Assembly: GCA_902796705.1 (NCBI GenBank)
Contig: CADBQF010000129.1
Span: 1 to 8,382 of the forward strand
Origin: Ruminococcus flavefaciens
GTDB taxonomy: Bacteria > Bacillota > Clostridia > Oscillospirales > Ruminococcaceae
Direction: 5' to 3'
Length of the DNA stretch: 8,382 nt
Made by a program: the position numbers and the translations under genes. Shown one piece after another: positions 1 through 5,774 of the stretch. Below the pieces are notes generated by a model. The model was not told the origin of the DNA and did no database searches. It worked only from the letters and a program-made list of their open reading frames with translations. Every line of letters starts with the position of its first letter. Positions within the stretch are counted from its first letter, which is position 1.

Positions 1-41
1 CTGTCAGGAAAAAATCATGTTAAAAGTCTTTGGAAAAGGGG

Positions 42-82
42 TGTGGGGAAAGAACCTTTCCTCAGAAAGGTTTTGCCCCACA
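42..82. repeat. Imperfect inverted-repeat element (left copy)
   Basis: Outer arms TGTGGGG (42-48) and CCCCACA (76-82) are perfect complements. Inner arms AACCTTTC (53-60) and GAAAGGTT (65-72) are also perfect, around the loop ctca. The flank TTGGAAAAGGGG precedes the hairpin. The same plan (GGAA-GGG flank, G-rich outer arm, AACC-TTT inner arm) occurs in reverse orientation at 8335-8369, so this is probably one copy of a dispersed intergenic repeat family. On the + strand it is followed by A residues rather than T, so it is not a standard terminator for an upstream + gene. Confidence 0.6.
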
Positions 83-147
83 AAAAATGTGTACAGCTAT
101 GAGGCAAGGTACTTGAAGAGTCCCTTTTTCTATGGAGGACTGGAACA

Positions 148-1095
148 ATGGGTATAATGAAACTTGCACCTGCCGGAAAGAGTTTTATATGGGGCGGAAC
201 TAAGCTTCGTGAGAGATACGGCAAGGACATACCGCTCTCGCCGCTTGCAGAGACATGGGAATGCTCTGTACACCCTGACGGAAAGAGCATAGTCATCAGC
301 GGAGAGAATGCCGGAATGACTCTCTCGGAAGTCATTGAAAGAGAGCCTGCACTTCTTGGGAGCCGCTGCAAAGAGGGATTTCCTGTACTTATAAAGCTCA
401 TAGATGCGGCAGACGATCTTTCGGTACAGGTACACCCGGACGATATATACGCACGTCTTCACGGCTGCAAGAACGGCAAGCACGAGATGTGGCATATCCT
501 TGAAGCCGAGGAGGGTTCACGCATAGCTTACGGCTTCAAAAAGGAGATGACGAGGGAAAAGGTGAGGGAGGCTATAGCTTCCGGCACTCTCGAAAAATAT
601 CTCAACTATGTGAAGGTCAAAAAGGGCGATACGTTCTTCATACCGGCAGGAACGGTGCATTCTATCGGAAAGGGCATAGTTCTTGCGGAGATACAGCAGG
701 ACTGCAATATCACCTACAGGATATACGACTATGACCGCACCGACAAGGACGGTAACAAGCGTCCGCTCCACATAGAGAACGCACTTGAAGTGATGTCGCT
801 TTCGCCGGTGGACTATGACTATGACGGCGACAGCATCTCATGCAGAGCCTATGAGGTGGAAGTCCTCTGTCACTGCCGTGCATTCAGGACGGTAAAGGCA
901 GTCGTCAGGACGGAAATGGACATCATGACTGACGAGAGGTCGTTCAGGGCGATACTCTGCATCGGCGGAGAGGGAAATATCTCCGGCGGCGGTGAGAGCA
1001 TGGACATAAAAAAGGGAGAGTGCATATTCCTCCCGGCTGGCAGAAAGGAATATACGCTCTCAGGCAAGGCAGAGTATCTTATAGTCAGCAGATAA
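148..1095 (+). CDS. manA: Mannose-6-phosphate isomerase, class I (type I phosphomannose isomerase)
   Basis: Predicted cytoplasmic zinc enzyme of 315 residues that interconverts mannose 6-phosphate and fructose 6-phosphate, linking mannose use or GDP-mannose supply to glycolysis. The N-terminus has the family pattern of a Trp-Gly-Gly segment (W15-G17) followed by AETWECS (34-40). The metal-site motifs are present: QVHPDD (94-99), KHEMWH (111-116) and PAGTVHSI (166-173). H96, E113 and H171 are the likely zinc ligands together with Q94. RIYDYDR (191-197) is also typical. The length matches the short Bacillus-type ManA (about 315 residues) rather than the longer E. coli type. The start is supported by GGAGG at 134-138, 9 nt before ATG; Met4 is a less likely alternative. 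No other mannose gene is adjacent. The stop overlaps the convergent ADP-ribosyltransferase gene by 11 bp. No convincing promoter was found in the 147 bp upstream, so transcription may come from before the window. Confidence 0.93.
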   Translation: MGIMKLAPAGKSFIWGGTKLRERYGKDIPLSPLAETWECSVHPDGKSIVISGENAGMTLSEVIEREPALLGSRCKEGFPVLIKLIDAADDLSVQVHPDDIYARLHGCKNGKHEMWHILEAEEGSRIAYGFKKEMTREKVREAIASGTLEKYLNYVKVKKGDTFFIPAGTVHSIGKGIVLAEIQQDCNITYRIYDYDRTDKDGNKRPLHIENALEVMSLSPVDYDYDGDSISCRAYEVEVLCHCRAFRTVKAVVRTEMDIMTDERSFRAILCIGGEGNISGGGESMDIKKGECIFLPAGRKEYTLSGKAEYLIVSR

Positions 1096-1831
1096 ACAGC
1101 GACTTCTTCCATTCGGTGTAGAGCCGGATATCCTCATCTTCCGGAGTCTTTCCGGAATTGAGGGCGGCGAATACACGCTCTCCGGCAGATGCACCGTCAG
1201 CAGAAATATCATCAGCCATTCGCATCGGAGAATATCCGGAGCATACGGCTGAACATGAAACAGCAGGCGGCTCTCCGGAGCTGTCGGTGATATTTTTTTC
1301 GCTTTCGGTGAGTGGGATCTGCGAAATACCGAGCTTCATGAGCGGAGGGAGAAGTATCTCCTGCTCGCCGGATTTGCGGTATTCATCGAGGAGAGAAGCC
1401 ATATCGATGCAGTGAGTCCCGGCAGGCAGGCTGAATCTCATGAGAGCTATGCCTTTTCTGTCACGGTAGGCATCGAGAAAACCGGCAGTTGAAGTCGATG
1501 TGAACGAAACAGTTCTTCCGGCTTCGAGTATCTTCTGATAGTCGGAATATCTCTCCACACGGAAAGTCTGCATATCAGCCGGGCTGACAGCGTGGGAGAA
1601 AGCGGAGAATATATTTCCGAGCAGGTCGCACAGCATCGGGATATCCGTTATGAGAGCGGAGTCGAGGAATTTCCCCTCGGCGGCTCTTGCCGATTCGGTG
1701 GCGATGCCGCTGAAAAAGAGCGAATTCAGCACGACATAAGCTTTTGCGTTGTCCGGATAATCCGGACAGCATGAAGTATCACCTGTATAGTACCGCAGGG
1801 CATTTATCTCATTCCTGTTGAGTTGAGGCAT
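1085..1831 (-). CDS. Predicted mono-ADP-ribosyltransferase (R-S-ExE / ARTC-like fold)
   Basis: A 248-residue protein with the order of motifs expected of arginine-type ADP-ribosyltransferases. A helical N-terminus contains a RYYTGD segment (13-18). The beta-1 arginine lies in FRVER (90-94). The STS motif is in SFTSTSTAGF (109-118). Next come an LPAGT segment (135-139) and the catalytic ExE in GEQEILLPP (155-163; E156 and E158). This family transfers ADP-ribose from NAD+ to a protein or other acceptor; both Glu of the arginine-specific ExE signature are present. The target is unknown. No signal peptide or membrane segment is visible, so it is probably cytoplasmic or exported by an unrecognised route. 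Residues from about 170 form a Ser/acidic extension of unknown role. The start has AAGGA (1842-1846, read on the minus strand) about 10 nt upstream and a strong promoter. No ADP-ribosylhydrolase, macrodomain or immunity-like gene is adjacent. The family call rests on motif reading alone. Confidence 0.75.
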   Translation of the reverse strand: MPQLNRNEINALRYYTGDTSCCPDYPDNAKAYVVLNSLFFSGIATESARAAEGKFLDSALITDIPMLCDLLGNIFSAFSHAVSPADMQTFRVERYSDYQKILEAGRTVSFTSTSTAGFLDAYRDRKGIALMRFSLPAGTHCIDMASLLDEYRKSGEQEILLPPLMKLGISQIPLTESEKNITDSSGEPPAVSCSAVCSGYSPMRMADDISADGASAGERVFAALNSGKTPEDEDIRLYTEWKKSLFIC

Positions 1832-1855
1832 AAAGAATCATTCCTTTCTGCTGCA

Positions 1856-1884
1856 ATTATACCACATCTGACAGGGATTTTCAA
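1856..1884 (-). promoter_or_regulatory. Sigma-A type promoter of the ADP-ribosyltransferase gene
   Basis: On the minus strand, TTGAAA (1884-1879) and a perfect TATAAT (1861-1856) are separated by 17 bp. This near-consensus promoter sits 24 bp before the ATG at 1831, giving a very short leader that holds the AAAGGAA ribosome site. It lies inside the 111-bp divergent gap shared with the flavin reductase gene, for which I found no comparable promoter. Confidence 0.75.
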
Positions 1885-1942
1885 CAGAAAAAGATCTGCC
1901 GGACTTGCTGCCGTCAGGACAAAATACGAAAGGAAACGATAT

Positions 1943-2545
1943 ATGGCTAAACAATTCTGGAAAGGCAGCGTACTTCTCGCACCTGTACCGGCTGCACTCG
2001 TCACCTGCGGCACAGCCGGAAAAACGAACGTACTCACTATAGGCTGGACAGGCATAGTCTGTACACGTCCGCCCATGACATATATTTCAGTAAGACCGGA
2101 GAGGTATTCCCATGACATCATAAAGGAGTCGGGGGAATTCGTCATCAACCTTACCACTTCCGCTATGGTGAAAACGACCGACTTCTGCGGCGTGAAGAGC
2201 GGAAAGGACACCGACAAGATAAAAGCCTGCGGACTCCATACCGTCCCGGCTCAGAAAATATCCGTCCCGGTCATAGAAGAATGCCCCGTCAGCCTTGAAT
2301 GCAGAGTCACCGAAGCAAAGCCGCTCGGCAGTCATACCATGTTCCTTGCGGAGATAGTCGGCATAGACGTTGACGAGAAATTCATCGACAGCAAGGGAAA
2401 ACTCAATCTCCAGCAGGCAGGCCTTGCCGCATACGCCCACGGAGAATACTTCGCACTCGGCAGAAAGCTCGGAGACTTCGGCTTCTCCGTCAGGAAGAAG
2501 AAAAAGCACAAAAAGCGTCAGGACGATATGTCTTCGATGAAATGA
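1943..2545 (+). CDS. Flavin reductase-like FMN-binding protein (flavoredoxin family)
   Basis: A 200-residue protein of the split-barrel flavin reductase/flavoredoxin family, which binds FMN and passes electrons from NAD(P)H or other donors; the physiological partner cannot be read from the sequence. Matching features are the early LLAPVPAALVTCG strand (11-23), NVLTIGWTGIVCTRPP (29-44) as FMN-site core, SVRPERYS (49-56), FVINL (66-70), FCGVKSGKDTDK (81-92), ECRV (119-122) and LGSHTMFLAEIVG (128-140). The C-terminus is unusual in carrying a cluster of Arg/Lys/His (residues 184-192) before a short acidic end. The start is ATG 1943, preceded by AAAGGAAA with AGGA at 1931-1934 and 8 nt spacing. 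The reading frame is open further upstream to 1823, but that part crosses the divergent promoter and lacks family similarity. The 3' end overlaps the convergent small membrane-protein gene by 28 bp. Confidence 0.88.
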   Translation: MAKQFWKGSVLLAPVPAALVTCGTAGKTNVLTIGWTGIVCTRPPMTYISVRPERYSHDIIKESGEFVINLTTSAMVKTTDFCGVKSGKDTDKIKACGLHTVPAQKISVPVIEECPVSLECRVTEAKPLGSHTMFLAEIVGIDVDEKFIDSKGKLNLQQAGLAAYAHGEYFALGRKLGDFGFSVRKKKKHKKRQDDMSSMK

Positions 2546-2853
2546 CGCAGTTCTTCGCTGCTTTCCATGACTATCCCGCTGCCGATATCTTCACGGTCTG
2601 CCTCTGACAGCAGGGAAGTATCGAAATCAACGACCATATAGGGAGTTTCGCTCCCTCCACGGAAAACACCTATCTTTCCGTTATACTCCCTGACGATGCA
2701 GACAGGTTCGGGAAGCTCCTTCACGGAGCGTTCGGCTTTGGCTTCCGCTTTCCTGAAACTGAGCGACTGGCTCAGGGTGCATATGACTATGAATCCCGAC
2801 ATCGTGACCGACGACAGGAGCGTAAAGAATACCTTTTTATCAAAGCGTTTCAA
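2518..2853 (-). CDS. Small membrane-anchored protein with BofC-C-like domain
   Basis: A predicted 111-residue protein. A basic N-terminus (MKRFDKK) precedes one hydrophobic segment (about 8-30), then a Lys/Glu/Ala-rich linker (34-47) and an extracytoplasmic-type domain (about 50-111) with VREYNGKIGVF (54-64) and a C-terminal ESSEELRHFIEDISS (97-111). The pattern of an NGKI-type strand followed by a closing EEL-x4-EDxxS helix resembles small clostridial proteins related to the C-terminal domain of BofC, the B. subtilis intercompartmental sporulation regulator; this is a resemblance from memory and the function here is unknown. I chose the TTG start at 2853 because a full AAAGGAGG lies exactly 7 nt before it. 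An ATG at 2934 would add 27 residues, but it has no ribosome site and would place the TATAAT box inside the gene. It is divergent from the PBP gene and converges with the flavin reductase gene. Confidence 0.7.
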   Translation of the reverse strand: MKRFDKKVFFTLLSSVTMSGFIVICTLSQSLSFRKAEAKAERSVKELPEPVCIVREYNGKIGVFRGGSETPYMVVDFDTSLLSEADREDIGSGIVMESSEELRHFIEDISS

Positions 2854-2860
2854 TGAACAG

Positions 2861-2868
2861 CCTCCTTT
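2861..2868 (-). promoter_or_regulatory. Ribosome binding site that fixes a TTG start
   Basis: The minus strand reads AAAGGAGG here, an almost full anti-16S match, 7 nt before TTG (2853-2851). No ATG lies within range in the frame. This site decides the start of the small membrane protein and argues against the upstream ATG at 2934. Confidence 0.75.
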
Positions 2869-2908
2869 GCTAAAATTTGCTGTAAATATTATTTCACGGA
2901 ATTTTAAT

Positions 2909-2934
2909 ATTATACAAAATGACGGTTTTTTCAA
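2909..2934 (-). promoter_or_regulatory. Probable promoter of the small membrane-protein gene
   Basis: The minus strand has a perfect TATAAT (2914-2909), 55 bp before the TTG start. Upstream is TTGAAA (2934-2929), but the spacer is only 14 bp; a T-rich stretch at the normal 16-17 bp position is a poor -35. The -10 box is convincing and the -35 assignment is not. Confidence 0.45.
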
Positions 2935-2941
2935 AAAAAGC

Positions 2942-2970
2942 TTAACAAAGACGGGAAATCATGGTATACT
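2942..2970 (+). promoter_or_regulatory. Sigma-A type promoter of the PBP gene
   Basis: TTAACA (2942-2947), a 17-bp spacer and TATACT (2965-2970) form a good sigma-A promoter. Transcription should begin near 2977, giving a leader of about 85 nt before ATG 3061. An overlapping TATAAT at 2970-2975 is a second possible -10 but would need a 22-bp spacer from the same -35. The promoter lies back to back with the minus-strand promoter, their -35 regions only about 8 bp apart. Confidence 0.7.
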
Positions 2971-2989
2971 ATAATATGTATACGCATAA

Positions 2990-3005
2990 GGGACAGTGCT
3001 GTCCC
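2990..3005 (+). promoter_or_regulatory. GGGACAG-tg-CTGTCCC palindrome just after the PBP promoter
   Basis: Perfect 7-bp arms flank a 2-bp centre, about 14 nt downstream of the predicted transcription start. It could be a repressor operator (the position suits a roadblock or repression site) or an mRNA 5' hairpin (GGGACA with a gtgc loop). It does not match the LexA or Rex consensus sites I know, and there is no T-run after it, so it is not a terminator. Confidence 0.5.
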
Positions 3006-3023
3006 GAAACCGACTAAAAAACG

Positions 3024-3060
3024 AAAGGAGCTGCTGCCATTTCCGGCGGCAAACGACAAG
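3024..3060 (+). promoter_or_regulatory. Shine-Dalgarno site separated from the ATG by a hairpin
   Basis: AAAGGAG (3024-3030) is the only good ribosome site before the PBP gene but lies 30 nt from ATG 3061. Between them, TGCTGCC (3032-3038) pairs with GGCGGCA (3045-3051) as a 7-bp stem with one G-U pair and a 6-nt loop. If that hairpin is looped out, the distance from SD to ATG becomes 10 nt (1 + 9), which is close to ideal. No ATG, GTG or TTG occurs in frame between the SD and 3061. Confidence 0.6.
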
Positions 3061-5655
3061 ATGAAAGATAATATGTCTAATCCTTCTCTTGCGGCAGGAG
3101 ATATACCTGTCCAGAGAGCCGGGAACGAGAAGAAGTCTAAGAAAAGCAGCAAGAAAAAGCACAGTCTGCCTTTTCTTATCTTCAAAAAGCTCATCATGGT
3201 CATCGCAACAACGCTTCTGTCGCTCTTCCTTGTTATCGTTATAACAGGAACGATAGTATGTTCAGCACTGACTGTGTACGTGCTTGACTTCATGGACGAC
3301 TCGACGAATATCACTCTCCAGGAGCTTGAATCAGGAAGTGATACCTATTTCTACGGCATAAGCAAAGACGAGAACGGACGTGAAGAGATCGTTATCCTCA
3401 ACCGTGTAAAGACCGACGTTCAGCGAATCCCTGTGGACATCGAAAAACTTCCGCAGTACGTAAGGGACGCTTTCGTGTATACCGAGGACGAACGTTTCTA
3501 TACACACGACGGCGTTGACTACAAGCGTACATTCTCAGCTTTCGTAAATATGTTCGTCCATATCTACGATACCGAGCAGGGTGGTTCGACGATCACTCAG
3601 CAGCTTATCAAGAACCTCACAGGTGACGACGAGCATACGCCGCAGCGTAAGATACGTGAGATCTTCAGTGCGATGCAGCTCGAAAAGACCTACTCAAAGG
3701 ACGAGATACTCGAAGAGTACCTCAACTATATCGGATTCGGCGGCCCGATCAACGGCATACAGCTCGCTTCGATCCGTTACTTCGGAAAGAACGCATGGGA
3801 ACTCACTATCCCGGAGGCAGCCGTGCTTGCCGCTATCCCGAAAAGCCCGCAGTTCTACGGCCCGTTCGTTGAAACTTATGACGATGACGGAAATCTCATA
3901 GTTGACGGTCGTGCGAACAACAAGGAGCGTCAGCATTACGTTCTCGGTCAGCTCTACAAGAACGGTGCTATCACATTCGACGAGTATCAGGAGTATATCA
4001 ATACAAAGCTGATATATACCGATTCTCCGGAATATCTCCGACTCCACCCCGAAGACAGTGCAAAGGAAATGGAAGAGGAGCAGAAAGCTTATTCATGGGT
4101 AGTAGACGCTATGTACTACGAAGTTTCTGACTTCTTCTGCAACGAGTACAACATCGACCAGCAGGAAGCTTTCAGACGTATAAACAAGGGCGGCTACAAG
4201 ATCTATTCAACTGTAGACGACGATATGCAGAAGTACGTTGAGGAGCGTTTCCTCGACCTCGGAAATCTCGTATATGTTGACAGCGTAAGGCGTTGGGCAG
4301 ACCTTGACGGCGACGGCGAGGCGGAAGAATACCTCCCGCACGTTGCGTTCATCGCACTCAACTACGACGGCTCAGTAAAGGCTCTTGCCGGTGACTGGGG
4401 CGAAAAGACCACATCGCTCTCGACGAGCTACGCAGTACAGGAACCACGTCAGGTAGGTTCTACCATGAAGCCTGTTGCGGCTTACGGTCTCGGTATCGAG
4501 ACAGATACTATCCACTGGGGTTCAGTATTCCGTGATGCCCCGGTAACAAAGGACGCAAACGGAAAGCCGTGGCCTACGAACTACGGCAACACGCTTTCAT
4601 ATGCTTACCACAATGTTTACTACTTCCTCCAGCAGTCATTCAATACCGTACCGGTACAGCTCGTAGAGATGATGACTCCTGAAGCAGTATTCGACTTCTG
4701 TACACAGAAGCTCGGCATGAAGCTCAACGATCCGCTCGATAAGGCAGATGCACCGCTCGCACTCGGAGCTCTCACATACGGTATAACTCTTGAGAACCTT
4801 GTAAATGCTTACCTCCCTTACGGCAACGCAGGTATCTACAACGATGCCCATATCGTTACAAAGATCGAGGACGGCACACAGCAGGTCATCTACCAGAACG
4901 ACGGAAATGCAAGACAGGCAGTTTCAGACGAGACAGCATGGGTAATGAACCGACTTCTCAAGAACGTCGTAGACAACGGTACAGGTACAGCCGCAAGACT
5001 CGGAAACAAAGTCGTTGTCGGCAAGACAGGTACTACAGATAACTGGTACGACGAGGCTTTCGTAGGTCTTACAAGAGACTTCGTAAGCGGTATCACAGTT
5101 GGTTACAAGTACAACAACATCAACCTCTGCCTGCCTTCAAACTTCAAGTCGGCACAGGTATGGTACAACGTAATAGGCGAATACGCAAACACGCAGTTCT
5201 CTGACACTCCGGCAGATTTCGATCCGTGTCCGACAGTTATCCAGGCAGCAATGTGTTCAGCGACAGGTATGATAGCAGGCCCGTATTGTCCCAAGGGCAT
5301 AACAGGTTACTGGAAGTCAACGAATGCTCCTGTCTGCAACGGTTCACACACCGGCATCATCGTAAACGGCAACGGCTACACCGACAACAGCGGAGCAGGT
5401 TCATACAATAATAACAACAATAACAACAGCGGCTGGTCGAACAATTCCGGCGGCTGGGGCGGCGATACAGGCTGGTCAGGCGGCGGCGACACCGGCTGGT
5501 CAGAAGGCGGCGACACCGGCTGGTCGGAAGGCGGAGATACAGGCTGGTCAGAAGGCGGCGACACCGGCTGGTCAGAAGGCGGTGACACCGGCTGGTCAGA
5601 AGGCGGCGATACCGGCTGGTCAGAAGGCGGAGATGCCGGCTATGAAACATGGTAA
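3061..5655 (+). CDS. Bifunctional class A penicillin-binding protein (GT51 glycosyltransferase + transpeptidase), PBP1A type
   Basis: An 864-residue membrane-anchored peptidoglycan synthase that polymerises lipid II and cross-links the stem peptides outside the cell. A Lys-rich cytoplasmic N-terminus (24-34) precedes one membrane segment (about 44-76). The GT51 domain has EDERFYTHDG (142-151, catalytic Glu142), GGSTITQQ (174-181), a LEKTYSKDEILEEYLN stretch (207-222) and IPKSP (259-263). The transpeptidase has S467-T-M-K470 (nucleophile Ser467), S526-F-N528 and K655-T-G-T658. The following region has four cysteines (723, 732, 743, 759), as I recall for clostridial PBP1A tails. The end is low-complexity: poly-Asn (783-789), Gly/Trp/Ser, then seven 8-residue repeats from 801 and a degenerate last copy. 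A start at Met5 is possible but has no better ribosome site. It has its own promoter and is divergent from the BofC-C-like gene. All catalytic motifs are intact, so it should be active. Confidence 0.95.
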   Translation: MKDNMSNPSLAAGDIPVQRAGNEKKSKKSSKKKHSLPFLIFKKLIMVIATTLLSLFLVIVITGTIVCSALTVYVLDFMDDSTNITLQELESGSDTYFYGISKDENGREEIVILNRVKTDVQRIPVDIEKLPQYVRDAFVYTEDERFYTHDGVDYKRTFSAFVNMFVHIYDTEQGGSTITQQLIKNLTGDDEHTPQRKIREIFSAMQLEKTYSKDEILEEYLNYIGFGGPINGIQLASIRYFGKNAWELTIPEAAVLAAIPKSPQFYGPFVETYDDDGNLIVDGRANNKERQHYVLGQLYKNGAITFDEYQEYINTKLIYTDSPEYLRLHPEDSAKEMEEEQKAYSWVVDAMYYEVSDFFCNEYNIDQQEAFRRINKGGYKIYSTVDDDMQKYVEERFLDLGNLVYVDSVRRWADLDGDGEAEEYLPHVAFIALNYDGSVKALAGDWGEKTTSLSTSYAVQEPRQVGSTMKPVAAYGLGIETDTIHWGSVFRDAPVTKDANGKPWPTNYGNTLSYAYHNVYYFLQQSFNTVPVQLVEMMTPEAVFDFCTQKLGMKLNDPLDKADAPLALGALTYGITLENLVNAYLPYGNAGIYNDAHIVTKIEDGTQQVIYQNDGNARQAVSDETAWVMNRLLKNVVDNGTGTAARLGNKVVVGKTGTTDNWYDEAFVGLTRDFVSGITVGYKYNNINLCLPSNFKSAQVWYNVIGEYANTQFSDTPADFDPCPTVIQAAMCSATGMIAGPYCPKGITGYWKSTNAPVCNGSHTGIIVNGNGYTDNSGAGSYNNNNNNNSGWSNNSGGWGGDTGWSGGGDTGWSEGGDTGWSEGGDTGWSEGGDTGWSEGGDTGWSEGGDTGWSEGGDAGYETW
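5461..5652 (+). repeat. 24-bp in-frame tandem repeat, 8 units, at the 3' end of the PBP gene
   Basis: Units begin at 5461, 5485, 5509, 5533, 5557, 5581, 5605 and 5629. The first seven encode GDTGWSxG, with Gly in the first unit and Glu in the other six at x; the eighth has diverged to GDAGYETW and is followed by the stop. Most DNA differences between units are silent (GGC/GGA/GGT, GAC/GAT, ACC/ACA, TCA/TCG), so the peptide is conserved more tightly than the DNA. Copy number could change by slippage or recombination without breaking the frame. Confidence 0.95.
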
Positions 5656-5690
5656 TGTTCCGCTGTGATATATAACTGAATCAGAAAAAA

Positions 5691-5724
5691 TGAGATACCG
5701 GCTGATGATTCGGCTGGTATCTCA
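5691..5724. terminator. Strong hairpin after the PBP gene; terminator-like mainly on the minus strand
   Basis: TGAGATACCGGC (5691-5702) pairs with GCTGGTATCTCA (5713-5724) through 12 bp, with one G-U pair and a possible thirteenth T-G pair, around a loop of about 8 nt. Six A residues precede it (5685-5690). Read on the minus strand it is therefore followed by T6, a classical intrinsic terminator. On the + strand it is followed by AATGTATATATG, a weak tail. It may stop PBP transcription only partly, letting the downstream cluster be read through. Confidence 0.6.
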
Positions 5725-5774
5725 ATGTATATATGGAAAGATTTACTTATGGCAGGTCTTCCCCTGCTGATGAT

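Noticed and set aside
119..141. AGTCC/GGACT hairpin covering the manA ribosome site
   Set aside because: Only 5 bp with a 13-nt loop; it could arise by chance and nothing else supports a regulatory leader.
15..401. Minus-strand open frame opposite the start of manA
   Set aside because: It overlaps the well-supported manA gene, has no recognisable domain and no ribosome site that I can see.
1085..1831. Recent horizontal transfer of the ADP-ribosyltransferase gene
   Set aside because: Base composition and codon choice look similar to the flanking genes by eye, and no repeats, tRNA or integrase border it.
1823..1942. N-terminal extension of the flavin reductase to 1823
   Set aside because: It would run through the divergent promoter and has no family similarity; the ribosome site supports ATG 1943.
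1085..2545. Toxin-antitoxin pair made of the ADP-ribosyltransferase and the flavin reductase
   Set aside because: They are divergent, not an operon, and the flavin reductase is an ordinary enzyme family with no antitoxin or immunity features.
2854..2934. ATG 2934 as start of the small membrane protein
   Set aside because: It would translate its own TATAAT box and perfect SD, and has no ribosome site of its own.
2977..3060. Riboswitch or T-box leader before the PBP gene
   Set aside because: The leader is only about 85 nt, with two simple hairpins and none of the conserved cores I know (T-box, SAM, TPP, cyclic-di-GMP and others).
5357..5650. Minus-strand open frames with repeated Arg/Leu/Ser or Pro/Ser units
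   Set aside because: They lie entirely inside the PBP gene and their periodicity is only the complement of the 24-bp coding repeat. No start context or family similarity.
5461..5652. CRISPR-like array
   Set aside because: The 24-bp units are directly adjacent with no spacers and are in frame within a protein gene.
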